The notes under the pieces: generated by a model
Seen by the model: only the letters and a program-made list of their open reading frames with translations
What the model was told of the DNA's origin: nothing
Databases searched by the model: none
Shown: in pieces, positions 1 through 8,744 of the stretch
Layout: every line of letters begins with the position of its first letter
Position numbering within the stretch: the stretch's first letter is position 1
Made by a program: the position numbers and the translations under genes
NCBI RefSeq assembly: GCF_052115485.1
Contig: NZ_JBFRGU010000001.1
Location: 868,001-932,000, forward strand
Length of the DNA: 64,000 nucleotides
From: Microvirga sp052115485
GTDB lineage: Bacteria > Pseudomonadota > Alphaproteobacteria > Rhizobiales > Beijerinckiaceae
Direction of reading: 5' to 3'

Positions 1-953
1 GCGATGAGCACTGCCTGCAAGCCACAAGCGGCGCGATAGACGACAAGGGCGCGGCGGATGTCGGCAATGCCGGCCTCTGTCCGCCCATCACCCATCCATT
101 GATCCTGCACCTTCACGCCGCCGTAGACGCGCGGGCCCGCGAGGCGAAGACCGAGCGCACCCGCCATCGCCGCCTCCGGCCAGCCAGCGTTGGGCGAGCG
201 ATGATGCCGTGCGTCGCGCAACACCGCACGTAACGCGGCACCCGCCTTGCAACCCGGCACAAAAGCTGCAGCGCTGGCGATCAGGAGAGCCGATAACCGA
301 GAGGCAGGAAGGTTGATCCAATCGTCGAGACGCGCCGCCGCCCACCCGAAGGCCTCATGACGCGGCGAGCGGTGGCCGATCATGCTATCCGCCGTGTTGA
401 CGGCCTTGTAGGCCACGCCACCAGGCAATCCTGCAAGGGCGAGATAGAAAGCAGGGGCGACGATGCCGTCGGAAAAATTCTCCGCCAGACTCTCGATGGC
501 CGCGCGGGCCACCGCCGCCTCGTCCAATGTCTGCGGATCACGGCCGACGATCTGCGAAACCGCCTGCCGACCCTGCACCAGACCGACTTGCAAACCATCA
601 GCCACGCGAGCGACATGGTCATGAAGGCTGCGCTGGGCTACGAGGCTGCTCGCAAGAACACCAGAAAGGATCACCGAAAAGCCATCGAGGACGGCCTGCG
701 CTCCGACTTCGTAGGTAATCGTCAGCCCGAGCGACATGACAAGAACTGCGGCCAGCGCAAGAATGCCAAGCCGACGACGGAACGCGAACGAAAAATCCTC
801 CCGGTTGAATCTCGTGTCGAGGCCTGCGATCAAGGCACCGATCCACGTGACCGGATGGCCGATACGAGCGAAAAACCACGCTGGGTAGCCGCAAACGCTC
901 TCGACCGCGAGGGCGATCAAGGCGACGGACAGGCTGGCGGAAAAAACGGTCAT
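1..953 (-). CDS. cobD: Adenosylcobinamide-phosphate synthase CobD/CbiB, 3' end outside window
   Basis: Membrane enzyme of late cobalamin synthesis that attaches the aminopropanol (phosphate) arm to adenosylcobyric acid. The reverse-strand frame opening with ATG at 953 reads MTVFSASLSVALIALAVESV and continues with GYPAWFFARIGHPVTWIGAL, the usual CbiB N-terminus. Later motifs include ESLAENFSDGIVAPAFY and the PNAGWPEAAMAGALG block. About 317 codons are visible and the frame is still open at base 1, so little of a roughly 320-residue protein is missing. It is divergent from cobC, with start codons only 30 bp apart, so the promoters must overlap coding sequence. The family assignment is firm; only the C-terminus is unseen. 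Confidence 0.9.
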   Translation of the reverse strand, partial: MTVFSASLSVALIALAVESVCGYPAWFFARIGHPVTWIGALIAGLDTRFNREDFSFAFRRRLGILALAAVLVMSLGLTITYEVGAQAVLDGFSVILSGVLASSLVAQRSLHDHVARVADGLQVGLVQGRQAVSQIVGRDPQTLDEAAVARAAIESLAENFSDGIVAPAFYLALAGLPGGVAYKAVNTADSMIGHRSPRHEAFGWAAARLDDWINLPASRLSALLIASAAAFVPGCKAGAALRAVLRDARHHRSPNAGWPEAAMAGALGLRLAGPRVYGGVKVQDQWMGDGRTEAGIADIRRALVVYRAACGLQAVLI

Positions 954-983
954 CGGGTCTGGAGTAGGAGAGGAAGACGAGCC

Positions 984-1967
984 ATGCATCACGGCGGCAA
1001 CCTTCATGACGCAAAAACTCTGTTTCCGGAAGCGCCGGAGCCATGGCTCGACCTATCCACAGGCATCAACCCCAATGCCTATCCCTTCACACCGCCGGAT
1101 CCACGTGCCTATACGCGCCTGCCCGCACCGCAGGAGCTTCGTCGTGTGGAAGAAGCCGCTGCGCGGGCCTATGGCGTCGGCGACGCCACCCGCATCGTCG
1201 CAGGCGCGGGATCGCAGGCTCTGATCCAGACACTCCCTCGCCTGCGTTCGCCATCCAGGGTCGCCATACTGGGTCCCACCTATAACGAACACGGGATCTG
1301 CTGGATCCGCGAAGGGCACCACGTCACGACCGTCTCCGATCTCGCCGAAGCTTTTGCGCAGAACGCCGAAGTCGTCATCGTGGTGAACCCGAACAATCCC
1401 GACGGGCGCGTCATCGGACAAGAGAGACTCGCCAAGGCTGCGGCGCGACTTGCGAAGAATGACGGTTGGCTCGTGATCGATGAGGCGTTCGCTGATCTTG
1501 AGGACGGCATCTCGGTCGCGTCTCTCGATCTGCCCGCGACAATCGTGCTCCGCTCATTCGGCAAGGCCTATGGCCTCGCGGGGGTGAGGCTCGGTTTCTC
1601 CATTGCACAGCATGAATTGAGCGAAAGAATTCGAAGCGCTCTAGGCTCCTGGCCCGTGGCAGGCCCTGCCCTGTCCATCGGCTTCGATACGCTGACGGAC
1701 GGCATTTGGCTCGAACAGCAGAAGCTCATCGCGCAGAAAGCGGCCACCGATCTGGACAATCTTCTCATGAAAGCTGGCTTCGCCATCGTCGGCGGAACGA
1801 AACTCTTCCGACTCGCCCACCATGAAGAAGCCTGGGCCAGATTTGAGAGCCTCGCGCGCGCAGGCATCTGGGTTCGAAAGTTCCATCATGACCATGCCGT
1901 TCTCCGCTTCGGATTGCCGCACGAGGATGATGCAGCGCGCCTTGAATCCGCTCTGCGCGCTCTTTGA
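984..1967 (+). CDS. cobC: Threonine-phosphate decarboxylase CobC (PLP-dependent)
   Basis: Fold-type I PLP enzyme that makes (R)-1-aminopropan-2-yl phosphate from L-threonine phosphate, the side-chain donor used by CobD. I chose ATG 984 (327 aa, normal for the family), which follows the purine-rich GGAGTAGGAGAGGAAG. The open frame extends upstream only because it shadows cobD. Landmarks are LDLSTGINPN at about residues 22-31, NPNNPDG at 135-141, the Asp-containing VIDEAFAD near 164-171, and the Schiff-base lysine in SFGKAYGLAG at about K194. Pairing with divergent cobD supports the late cobalamin assignment. No cobalamin riboswitch fits in the 30-bp gap. Confidence 0.93.
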   Translation: MHHGGNLHDAKTLFPEAPEPWLDLSTGINPNAYPFTPPDPRAYTRLPAPQELRRVEEAAARAYGVGDATRIVAGAGSQALIQTLPRLRSPSRVAILGPTYNEHGICWIREGHHVTTVSDLAEAFAQNAEVVIVVNPNNPDGRVIGQERLAKAAARLAKNDGWLVIDEAFADLEDGISVASLDLPATIVLRSFGKAYGLAGVRLGFSIAQHELSERIRSALGSWPVAGPALSIGFDTLTDGIWLEQQKLIAQKAATDLDNLLMKAGFAIVGGTKLFRLAHHEEAWARFESLARAGIWVRKFHHDHAVLRFGLPHEDDAARLESALRAL

Positions 1968-1985
1968 AATGGCTTTTCGAGGGAG

Positions 1986-2010
1986 TGGCCGTTCGTCGCA
2001 ACGGCTTCTT
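1986..2010 (+). terminator. Possible weak terminator after cobC
   Basis: A 6-bp perfect stem (GCCGTT/AACGGC) with a 6-nt loop lies about 20 bp after the cobC stop and is followed by the T-rich TTCTTGG. There is no proper U-tract, so termination is only a suggestion. Confidence 0.3.
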
Positions 2011-2137
2011 GGCCATAGTTTTACACTCAAGCTGACCCATTCTGAACACATCACGACGCCACCAGAGACCCACGTGAAATAAGCAAGGACCGCAAACCCG
2101 CTCAGCGGCGAAGCGGCCTCCCTCGGGGGTATTCTGT

Positions 2138-3331
2138 ATGACTGTCGAACTGACAGCGTCTCACGACGCTTGCCAGGCCTCAGCCTATGTCGCACTAAAC
2201 GACACCACGATCTGGCTTCAACCGCGCCGCATCACGCAGCGCACTTCATCTGCATCGCACAGCCGAACACTTCTTCGCCTAACGGCGAGCATCGGTATGG
2301 GTGCCTTCCTCACTTTCGCGACAGCCTCTGCCGCGAAGGCGCCATCCGGATCTCTGGAAGATCCCGGGAACCTCCAAATCCTCGATCAGGATTTTCCCTC
2401 CCCCACCGCAATGCCAGCTGTCTTGCGCAGCGCCATCGCCGTTTCGCAACTCACCACTCAGATTGTGTCGATCGAACCCGCACCAGTCCGACTGACAGGT
2501 GGATACGATCCGTTGCAGATCATCGTTCCTGCGGAACCGGTGGAGACGGCAGACCTCCAGGCGCAGATCATTGCATCGAAGGCGCCGCTCATCGGCGAAC
2601 TCACTTCGCCGATCGAGAAGCTCTTGCAGGACGATAAGATCTGTATCCAATTCGAAGAGCACTGCGTGCCGCGTTGGCTCGTCGATACGATCCTGCGCGC
2701 GGCCGATGCCGCGGGCGTCGATCCGGTCTACATGATGGCGCTGGCCGATAAGGAATCGAGCTTCGCCCCGAGTGCGAAAGCCGGCACATCGTCAGCGACG
2801 GGTTTGTTCCAGTTCATCGCCGGAACGTGGTTGCAAGTGATCCAGGAATTCGGCTCACGCCATGGCATGACAGCGGAAGCCGCGGCCATTCGATCCGTGG
2901 ACGGACAGCTCACGGTGATCGATCAGGCCATGCGGGAACACATTCTCGGTCTACGCAACAATGCCTATGTCGCCGCTCTCATGGCGGCCGAAATGACAAA
3001 GCGTGATCGTAACCTGATCGAGAGCAGGATCGGTCGCTCCATCAGCCGCTCTGAATTCTACTTCGCGCATTTCTTCGGCGTGGACAGTGCCAGCAGGTTC
3101 ATGCGTCTCGTCGACAACAGGCCGAAGCAAAGTGCGCAACGGGTATTCCCGGCGGCAGCCAAAGCCAATCGCACACTCTTCTTCAAAAAGGCCGGTCGCA
3201 AGACGCGCCAACTGACGATCAGCGAAGTCTACGATAAGATCGACGCCATGATCGACCGGCGGCTCGGCGTGTATGAAGATGTCGCGTCACTCGTATTCGT
3301 GAAGGAGAAGACGAGCGACTCGAACATCTAG
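2138..3331 (+). CDS. Secreted lytic transglycosylase-like protein (GH23/SLT fold)
   Basis: Predicted periplasmic peptidoglycan-cleaving enzyme. From the ATG at 2138 it is 397 aa. The hydrophobic stretch LLRLTASIGMGAFLTFATAS ending at about residue 66 looks like a signal peptide, though the preceding 40-residue leader is long and the true start may be internal. The SLT core starts near residue 185: AADAAGVDPVYMMALADKES has the putative catalytic Glu at about 206, followed by ATGLFQFIAGTW, the GLFQ motif of GH23 enzymes. The C-terminal third has no motif I recognise. Its TAG stop is provided by a dispersed repeat that runs up to the stop of the convergent MFS gene. The specific transglycosylase class is not resolved. 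Confidence 0.8.
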   Translation: MTVELTASHDACQASAYVALNDTTIWLQPRRITQRTSSASHSRTLLRLTASIGMGAFLTFATASAAKAPSGSLEDPGNLQILDQDFPSPTAMPAVLRSAIAVSQLTTQIVSIEPAPVRLTGGYDPLQIIVPAEPVETADLQAQIIASKAPLIGELTSPIEKLLQDDKICIQFEEHCVPRWLVDTILRAADAAGVDPVYMMALADKESSFAPSAKAGTSSATGLFQFIAGTWLQVIQEFGSRHGMTAEAAAIRSVDGQLTVIDQAMREHILGLRNNAYVAALMAAEMTKRDRNLIESRIGRSISRSEFYFAHFFGVDSASRFMRLVDNRPKQSAQRVFPAAAKANRTLFFKKAGRKTRQLTISEVYDKIDAMIDRRLGVYEDVASLVFVKEKTSDSNI

Positions 3332-3392
3332 AGCATGATCGGAACAAGTGGAAACCGATTGTCCGCCCGGATGATGCGGCATCAAACTCTAG
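3328..3392. repeat. Dispersed palindromic repeat, family A copy 1, between convergent stop codons
   Basis: A 65-bp element bounded by CTAGAG and CTCTAG (inverted). It contains GATCGGAACAAGTGGAAACC and a GGATGATGC motif. Related copies lie at 16285-16387, 45668-45765, 60351-60410 and more distantly 10516-10610. Both flanking genes end inside it: TAG at 3329-3331 for the transglycosylase and TAG at 3389-3391 (reverse strand) for the MFS gene. Elements of this kind are common in rhizobial intergenic regions, where they resemble RIME/BIME-type repeats; that name is my analogy. Confidence 0.8.
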
Positions 3393-4705
3393 GCTTCCGT
3401 CGGCTCGGGCTTCTTCTCTTCGGCGTTCTGATTCATCGGTGAGCTTTCAGCACGCGGGCTCAAGCCCGCTGTCGCAGCGCTGTTGGGCGCGATGTCCACA
3501 AAGCCGCCTTTCGCGGCGGGACGGCTCTGGATGCGGATGCGAATGACGATGAAGACCGTGAGCGCGAACATCACGGTTGCGGAATAGATGAAGAGTCCAT
3601 TCGGGCCGAGCCTGTCCATCGACAGCGCACCGAGAAGCGGACCGAGGGTCACACCGGCAGCCCAGGAAAACAGAAGACTGCTCACCGTCGAGATGATCTG
3701 ATCCGGCTCGACGAGATCGCAGGCATGCGCCACGCAGACGGAATAAACGCAGAGCGCCAACCCGCCCCAGGCCGCGAACGTGAAAATGATCAGGCCGGGT
3801 GGCGCGTAGATGCTGGCAAAGAGAATGAGAAGCGACAGAAGCGTCGTACCGCCAGCCAATCCGCCGATCACATAACGCCGGTCGAAATGATCGGAAATCC
3901 AGCCCATCGGCCATTGCAGCAGGAGGCTGCCGGCCTGAAGCGCGACCAAGAGGGAAGCGGCCTGATCCTGGCTCAGGCCGATGCTGGTGCCGAAGACCGG
4001 CGTGATCGCGATCACGGGGCCGTTGGCGAGGCCAACGACAAAAGATCCGACGACGGCGGAGGGCGCCACGGCGAACAGGCCGCGGATCCTGACCTTTACC
4101 CCAAGCGGAGGCGGCGGCTCCTCGGTGAGCGTGGCGGAAATCGGGAGCAGCGAGAGACACATCATGGCGCTGATCCCCATGAAGATCCCCTCCGTGTGAA
4201 TGTCGCCAAGGCCGATCCCGAGCGGTGAGAGCATCAAGGCGATCTTCGTCGAGACCATGTAGATCGAGAGGGTACGGCCACGGTGGGTATTGACGGCGCG
4301 CGCGCTGATCCATCCATCCGTGACGGTGAAGATGCAGGCGAGTGTCATGCCGCTCAGGCCGCGCAATACGAACCATGCGGCTGTCGTGTGAGCTTGCGTC
4401 ATCGCCAGAACGAGAACGGCGGCGAGCGCGGCCAAGCTTGCGAAGGCACGGATGTAGCCGATGCGCCTGATGAAGGCCGGAGCCATGAAGCACCCGGTCG
4501 AGAAACCGAGACCGTAACCGGCCGCGACAAGACCGATGGACGAAATGGACAAGCCTTCAGCCTGCATTCGCAGCGGCAGAAGCGCTTGAAGCAAGCCATT
4601 CCCGGCCTGCAGCAATGTCGCCGCGACGGTGATCGTCCAAATCAGGGAGAGAGATGAGCCCACAACGGAAACAGGGGAAGAATCTTCAGAAAGAAGCGTC
4701 TGCAA
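3389..4705 (-). CDS. MFS transporter, YcaD-like
   Basis: Inner-membrane secondary transporter of about 438 aa with the 12-helix pattern of the major facilitator superfamily. The N-half carries GLVAAGYGLGFSTGCFMAP and the central loop motif A-like GWISDHFDRRYVIGG follows helix 7-8. The overall look resembles the YcaD/YfcJ group; the substrate is unknown. The C-terminal tail is hydrophilic (ESSPMNQNAEEKKPEPTEA). The start is uncertain: 4705 is a TTG without a clear ribosome site, and in-frame GTG codons occur about 15 residues later. It is convergent with the transglycosylase and shares a repeat with it. Confidence 0.85.
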   Translation of the reverse strand: MQTLLSEDSSPVSVVGSSLSLIWTITVAATLLQAGNGLLQALLPLRMQAEGLSISSIGLVAAGYGLGFSTGCFMAPAFIRRIGYIRAFASLAALAAVLVLAMTQAHTTAAWFVLRGLSGMTLACIFTVTDGWISARAVNTHRGRTLSIYMVSTKIALMLSPLGIGLGDIHTEGIFMGISAMMCLSLLPISATLTEEPPPPLGVKVRIRGLFAVAPSAVVGSFVVGLANGPVIAITPVFGTSIGLSQDQAASLLVALQAGSLLLQWPMGWISDHFDRRYVIGGLAGGTTLLSLLILFASIYAPPGLIIFTFAAWGGLALCVYSVCVAHACDLVEPDQIISTVSSLLFSWAAGVTLGPLLGALSMDRLGPNGLFIYSATVMFALTVFIVIRIRIQSRPAAKGGFVDIAPNSAATAGLSPRAESSPMNQNAEEKKPEPTEA

Positions 4706-4808
4706 TCATAGACGGCAGATAGCGGGATAGATCAAGATCCGCGACGACAATCATCGCGGCTCTTTTCAGATCGGCGTAAATAACGACTAAACTGTAGGGG
4801 AAAACGCG

Positions 4809-5066
4809 TTAAGGCGCGGCGTCGCTCCAAGCGACGCGATCGGCGGGAATGCGAGAGAAACTCGAGAATAAATAATATCCGTTATAGCGCACCCCGGTCT
4901 CGGCCGCCTTTGAATCGAAGCCGAACGGTAAGTCGCGGGGAGCATCGATACGTCCTTCGAAAGCCCAATGAGGTTCGGTCACGAACCGCGGAACCGTGAG
5001 TGCTTCAGGTACGGCGCACACAAGACCGTCGGGCCACTTACTGCGAAATAGGTTGTATGACTGCAT
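4809..5066 (-). CDS. Small conserved hypothetical protein
   Basis: An 85-residue soluble protein without signal peptide or membrane segment. ATG 5066 is preceded by AGGGAG at good spacing; a GTG one codon upstream is the alternative. The sequence (CAVPEALTVPRFV, PFGFDSKAAETGVRYNGYYL) resembles a small protein family I have seen in Hyphomicrobiales with a CAVPE and an RFNGYYLF-like motif, but I know no function for it. It is divergent from ggt. Its existence rests on the ribosome site and the protein-like composition. Confidence 0.65.
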   Translation of the reverse strand: MQSYNLFRSKWPDGLVCAVPEALTVPRFVTEPHWAFEGRIDAPRDLPFGFDSKAAETGVRYNGYYLFSSFSRIPADRVAWSDAAP

Positions 5067-5240
5067 CACGCTTCTCCCTGGCGTTTTCTTTATACCAACG
5101 GACTATGCACCACACATGGGCGAGACTGTGTCGCTGCGGCGCAAAGGTTGAGGCGGGATGGCGGAACCGTGGTTCTCCTTGTTAGGATACGGCGCCAGCC
5201 CGTTCAGGCTCGCCAAAAATCACACGAGGGTCCGCACGCG

Positions 5241-6995
5241 ATGATCATTCAACAAACCAGAACGAGTTTATTCTGGCTCAATCTGATGACAATAAGTTGT
5301 CTGTCGGCATCAGGAGCGCTTGCGCAAGCCGTCGCACCTGCCCCGGAGGCTCCCACCGGCCGAGCGACCAAGTCGTTCACCACGACGACCAAGGACATGG
5401 TAGCCGCCGCCAATCCGTTGGCAGCACAAGCGGGGCGCGAAATCCTTGCCGCAGGCGGCAGCGCAGCCGATGCGGCGGTCTCTGTCCAACTCGTTCTGAA
5501 CCTTGTCGAACCGCAAAGCTCGGGGATCGGCGGCGGTGCGTTCATGGTGTTCTGGGACGGCAAGACCATGACGACCCTTGATGGCCGTGAGAAAGCTCCC
5601 GCCTCAGCAAAGCCCGAGCGCTTCCTCGGGCCCGACGGCAAGCCGATGAAGTTCTACGATGCCGTTGTCGGTGGACGCTCCGTCGGCGTTCCGGGAACGG
5701 TCAGGCTTCTGGAAGCTGCGCACAAGCGCTGGGGCAAGCTGCCCTGGAAGCAGGTGATCGAGCCTGCCGCACGCCTCGCCGAGGACGGCTTCACCATCTC
5801 ACCGCGCCTGAACGGGCTTCTGTCTCAGGAAAAATACCTTCAGAACGACCCGACGGCCCGCGCCTATTTCTATGACGCCGAAGGCAAGCCCAAAGCCGCC
5901 GGCACGGTCCTCAAAAATCCTGCCTTTGCGCGCACCCTCCGGACGCTCGCCGAGAACGGCGCGGACGCCTTTTATTCCGGCGAGATCGCCAATGACATTG
6001 TGTCTACTGTCACCGGGCACACCACTAATCCGGGCGACATGACGCTGGATGACCTCAAGGCCTACGCGGTCGAGGAGCGACCTGCCCTTTGTGGTCCTTA
6101 CCGGATCTACAAGATCTGCGGCATGGGTCCACCAAGCTCGGGGGCCATCGCGGTCCAGCAGATCCTGGGGACCCTGGCCACGCTGGACATGGCGGCCTTG
6201 AAGCCCGGGCCTGACGCTGCTCACTGGGTGTCTGAGGCCGGGCGGCTCGCTTTTGCCGACCGGGCTCTTTATGTCGCCGATCCGGCCTTCGTGAGCGTCC
6301 CGGTCCAGGGGCTGATCGATAGCGGTTATCTGAAAAGCCGTGCCGCTCTGGTCGACCCGGCAAAGTCCATGGGTAAGGCAAAACCGGGTGAGCCGCCGTT
6401 TCAGAAGACTTTTCTCTGGGGAGCGTCGGACGGCATCGAATTCGGAACGAGCCATATGTCTATCGTCGATCGCAACGGCAACGCTATCTCCATGACGACG
6501 ACCATCGAGGACGGGTTCGGCGCGAGGCTCATGACCAGGAGTGGTTTTCTGCTCAACAACGAACTGACCGACTTCTCTTTCGCGCCTGTCGAAGACGGCA
6601 AGCCCGTGGCGAACCGGGTCGAGGCAGGCAAGCGCCCCCGCAGTTCCATGGCCCCGACCATCATTCTCGACGGCAACGACAAGCTTTACGCCGTCGTCGG
6701 CTCTCCGGGGGGCAGCCTGATCATCAACTATGTGGCCAAGACCCTGGTCGGCATTCTGGACTGGAAGCTTGATCCACAAGTGGCCGCCGATTTGCCGAAT
6801 TTCGGCAGCCGCAACGGCCCGACCGAGCTCGAGGCCGGTACGGAGGCAGAATCCTGGAAGGCGGGGCTCGAAGCCAAGGGTCACGACGTCAAGCTGATCG
6901 ACCAGAATTCGGGCATTCATGCCATCGTCATCACCCCGAGCGGCCTTGTCGGCGGCGCGGACAGTCGCCGCGAAGGGGTTGCCATCGGCAACTAA
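5241..6995 (+). CDS. ggt: Gamma-glutamyltransferase, secreted
   Basis: N-terminal nucleophile hydrolase that cleaves or transfers the gamma-glutamyl group of glutathione and related peptides in the periplasm; the proenzyme self-cleaves into two subunits. I chose ATG 5241 (584 aa), ten bases after GAGGG. A signal peptide ends in GALAQA at about residue 30. Landmarks are SSGIGGGAFMVFWDGK with the LDGREKAP arginine, GPPSSGAIAVQQIL, the cleavage/nucleophile Thr at about 403 in EFGTSHMSIVD, and GSPGGSLIINYV. Length and motifs are complete. It ends 60 bp before rfbB but is not obviously related to it. Confidence 0.93.
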   Translation: MIIQQTRTSLFWLNLMTISCLSASGALAQAVAPAPEAPTGRATKSFTTTTKDMVAAANPLAAQAGREILAAGGSAADAAVSVQLVLNLVEPQSSGIGGGAFMVFWDGKTMTTLDGREKAPASAKPERFLGPDGKPMKFYDAVVGGRSVGVPGTVRLLEAAHKRWGKLPWKQVIEPAARLAEDGFTISPRLNGLLSQEKYLQNDPTARAYFYDAEGKPKAAGTVLKNPAFARTLRTLAENGADAFYSGEIANDIVSTVTGHTTNPGDMTLDDLKAYAVEERPALCGPYRIYKICGMGPPSSGAIAVQQILGTLATLDMAALKPGPDAAHWVSEAGRLAFADRALYVADPAFVSVPVQGLIDSGYLKSRAALVDPAKSMGKAKPGEPPFQKTFLWGASDGIEFGTSHMSIVDRNGNAISMTTTIEDGFGARLMTRSGFLLNNELTDFSFAPVEDGKPVANRVEAGKRPRSSMAPTIILDGNDKLYAVVGSPGGSLIINYVAKTLVGILDWKLDPQVAADLPNFGSRNGPTELEAGTEAESWKAGLEAKGHDVKLIDQNSGIHAIVITPSGLVGGADSRREGVAIGN

Positions 6996-7055
6996 GACGG
7001 GCATCAAAACGTCCCGGTGGCGACGCGGGGACGCTTCAAGGAGAGCCTGGCAACG

Positions 7056-8117
7056 ATGTCGAAACGGTTTCTGGTCACGGGTGGTGCGGGCTTCATCGGC
7101 TCCGCTGTCGCGCGCATGCTCGTTCGCGAGACGCCCCATCAGGTGTTGGTGGCGGACAAACTGACCTATGCGGGCAACCTCGACTCCTTGAAGCCGGTCG
7201 CCAACAATCCGCGCTACGGGTTCGAGCAGGCGGACGTCGCCGATCTCGACCGTATGCGCGGCTTGATCGAGGCCTATCAACCCGACGTCGTCATGCATCT
7301 CGCGGCCGAAAGCCATGTGGACCGTTCCATCGACGGGCCGGGCGAGTTCGTACAGACCAACGTCGTCGGCACCTTCGCCTTGCTTCAGGCCACGCTCCGC
7401 TATTGGCAACGCCTTTCACCGGAGCGGCAATCGGCCTTCCGGTTTCATCATATTTCGACGGACGAAGTCTTCGGGTCGCTCGGAGCGGATGGGTTTTTCC
7501 ACGAGGAATATCCCTACCAGCCGACATCACCCTATTCGGCCTCGAAAGCGGCTTCCGATCATTTCGTGCGGGCTTGGCACCACACCTATGGCCTGCCCAC
7601 CATCGTCACCAATTGTTCCAACAATTACGGGCCGTATCATTTCCCGGAAAAGCTTATCCCTCTGATCATTCTCAATGCACTCGATGGCAAGCCCCTGCCC
7701 GTGTATGGCCAAGGCGATAATGTGCGTGACTGGTTGTTCGTGGACGACCACGCGCGGGCGCTCATCCTCGCAGCGGAACGCGGTTCGCCCGGCGAGACCT
7801 ACGCTATCGGCGGGCATAACGAACGCAAGAACATCGATGTGGTCCGTGGGATCTGCGCTCTTGTCGATGAACTGGCGCCGAGCGGGGCCATCGGCCCTCG
7901 CGAGGGACTGATCTCCTTCGTCACCGATCGCCCGGGCCACGACATGCGCTATGCCATCGACGCCTCGAAAATCGAGCGTGAGCTTGGTTGGCGCCCCACG
8001 GAGACCTTCGAGACCGGCCTGCGCAAGACCGTCGAATGGTATCTGGAAAACCGGGATTGGTGGGAGCGGGTGCGCTCCGGTGTTTACCGCGGCGAGAGAC
8101 TTGGGATTGTCGCTTAA
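7056..8117 (+). CDS. rfbB: dTDP-glucose 4,6-dehydratase
   Basis: Second enzyme of dTDP-L-rhamnose synthesis: an extended-SDR NAD-dependent dehydratase that converts dTDP-glucose to the 4-keto-6-deoxy sugar. I chose ATG 7056 (353 aa) downstream of AAGGAGAG. The nucleotide-binding TGGAGFIG is at residues 8-15, STDEVFG marks the catalytic Asp/Glu region, and the YSASK catalytic Tyr160/Lys164 pair is present, followed by NCSNNYGPYHFPEKLIPL typical of RmlB. It is the first gene of rfbBCDA. Confidence 0.95.
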   Translation: MSKRFLVTGGAGFIGSAVARMLVRETPHQVLVADKLTYAGNLDSLKPVANNPRYGFEQADVADLDRMRGLIEAYQPDVVMHLAAESHVDRSIDGPGEFVQTNVVGTFALLQATLRYWQRLSPERQSAFRFHHISTDEVFGSLGADGFFHEEYPYQPTSPYSASKAASDHFVRAWHHTYGLPTIVTNCSNNYGPYHFPEKLIPLIILNALDGKPLPVYGQGDNVRDWLFVDDHARALILAAERGSPGETYAIGGHNERKNIDVVRGICALVDELAPSGAIGPREGLISFVTDRPGHDMRYAIDASKIERELGWRPTETFETGLRKTVEWYLENRDWWERVRSGVYRGERLGIVA

Positions 8118-8177
8118 GCCTTGCCGTGGCAGGGAGATGCTATCTTGATACATCTCACCGATAGAAGGGTTTGGGAC

Positions 8178-8735
8178 GTGGTCGAAATCGAACCGACAGC
8201 ACTGCCTGAGGTGAAGCTCGTTCGCACGAAGGCTTTCGGGGATTCGCGCGGGTTCTTTACCGAGACCTATAACCGACAGGCTTTCGCGGCCGTCGGGATC
8301 GAGGACGAATTCGTCCAGGACAATTTCTCCCTCTCGGTCGAACCCGGCACGGTGCGAGGCCTGCACTTTCAGTCGGAACCATTTGCCCTCGCCAAATTGA
8401 TGCGGGTCGGACGAGGCCGCATTCTCGATGTCGCGGTCGATCTGCGGCGCTCGTCACCGACCTATGGTCGCCATGTGGCCGTCGAACTCTCGGCGGAAAA
8501 CCGCCTGCAATTGCTTGTGCCCGTCGGCTTCGCCCACGGCTTCTGCACCCTCGAACCGAACACAGAGGTGCATTACAAGGTCACCGCACATTACTCGCCC
8601 GCCCACGATCTCGGCCTTGCCTGGGACGATCCCGTGCTCGGCATCGACTGGCCTGTCGCACCCGACAAGGCCGTGTTGTCGGATAAGGATACGAAGCATC
8701 CGCGCCTTGCCGATCTTCCGGCCTATTTTCCGTGA
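8178..8735 (+). CDS. rfbC: dTDP-4-dehydrorhamnose 3,5-epimerase
   Basis: Cupin-fold epimerase, third step of the dTDP-L-rhamnose pathway. I place the start at GTG 8178, seven bases after AAGGG, giving 185 aa, the normal RmlC length; the open frame reaches a TTG at 8121 without support. RGLHFQ carries the catalytic His at about residue 63, FAHGFCTL and YKVTAHYSPAHDLGLAWDDP follow, and IDWPV is the usual C-terminal sequence. It lies 60 bp after rfbB and 9 bp before rfbD. Confidence 0.94.
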   Translation: MVEIEPTALPEVKLVRTKAFGDSRGFFTETYNRQAFAAVGIEDEFVQDNFSLSVEPGTVRGLHFQSEPFALAKLMRVGRGRILDVAVDLRRSSPTYGRHVAVELSAENRLQLLVPVGFAHGFCTLEPNTEVHYKVTAHYSPAHDLGLAWDDPVLGIDWPVAPDKAVLSDKDTKHPRLADLPAYFP

Positions 8736-8744
8736 GCTGATCCG

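Noticed and set aside
2138..2640. Alternative open frames overlapping the transglycosylase N-terminus
   Set aside because: Cys/Arg/His-rich composition without a ribosome site or motif; the GH23 frame explains the region.
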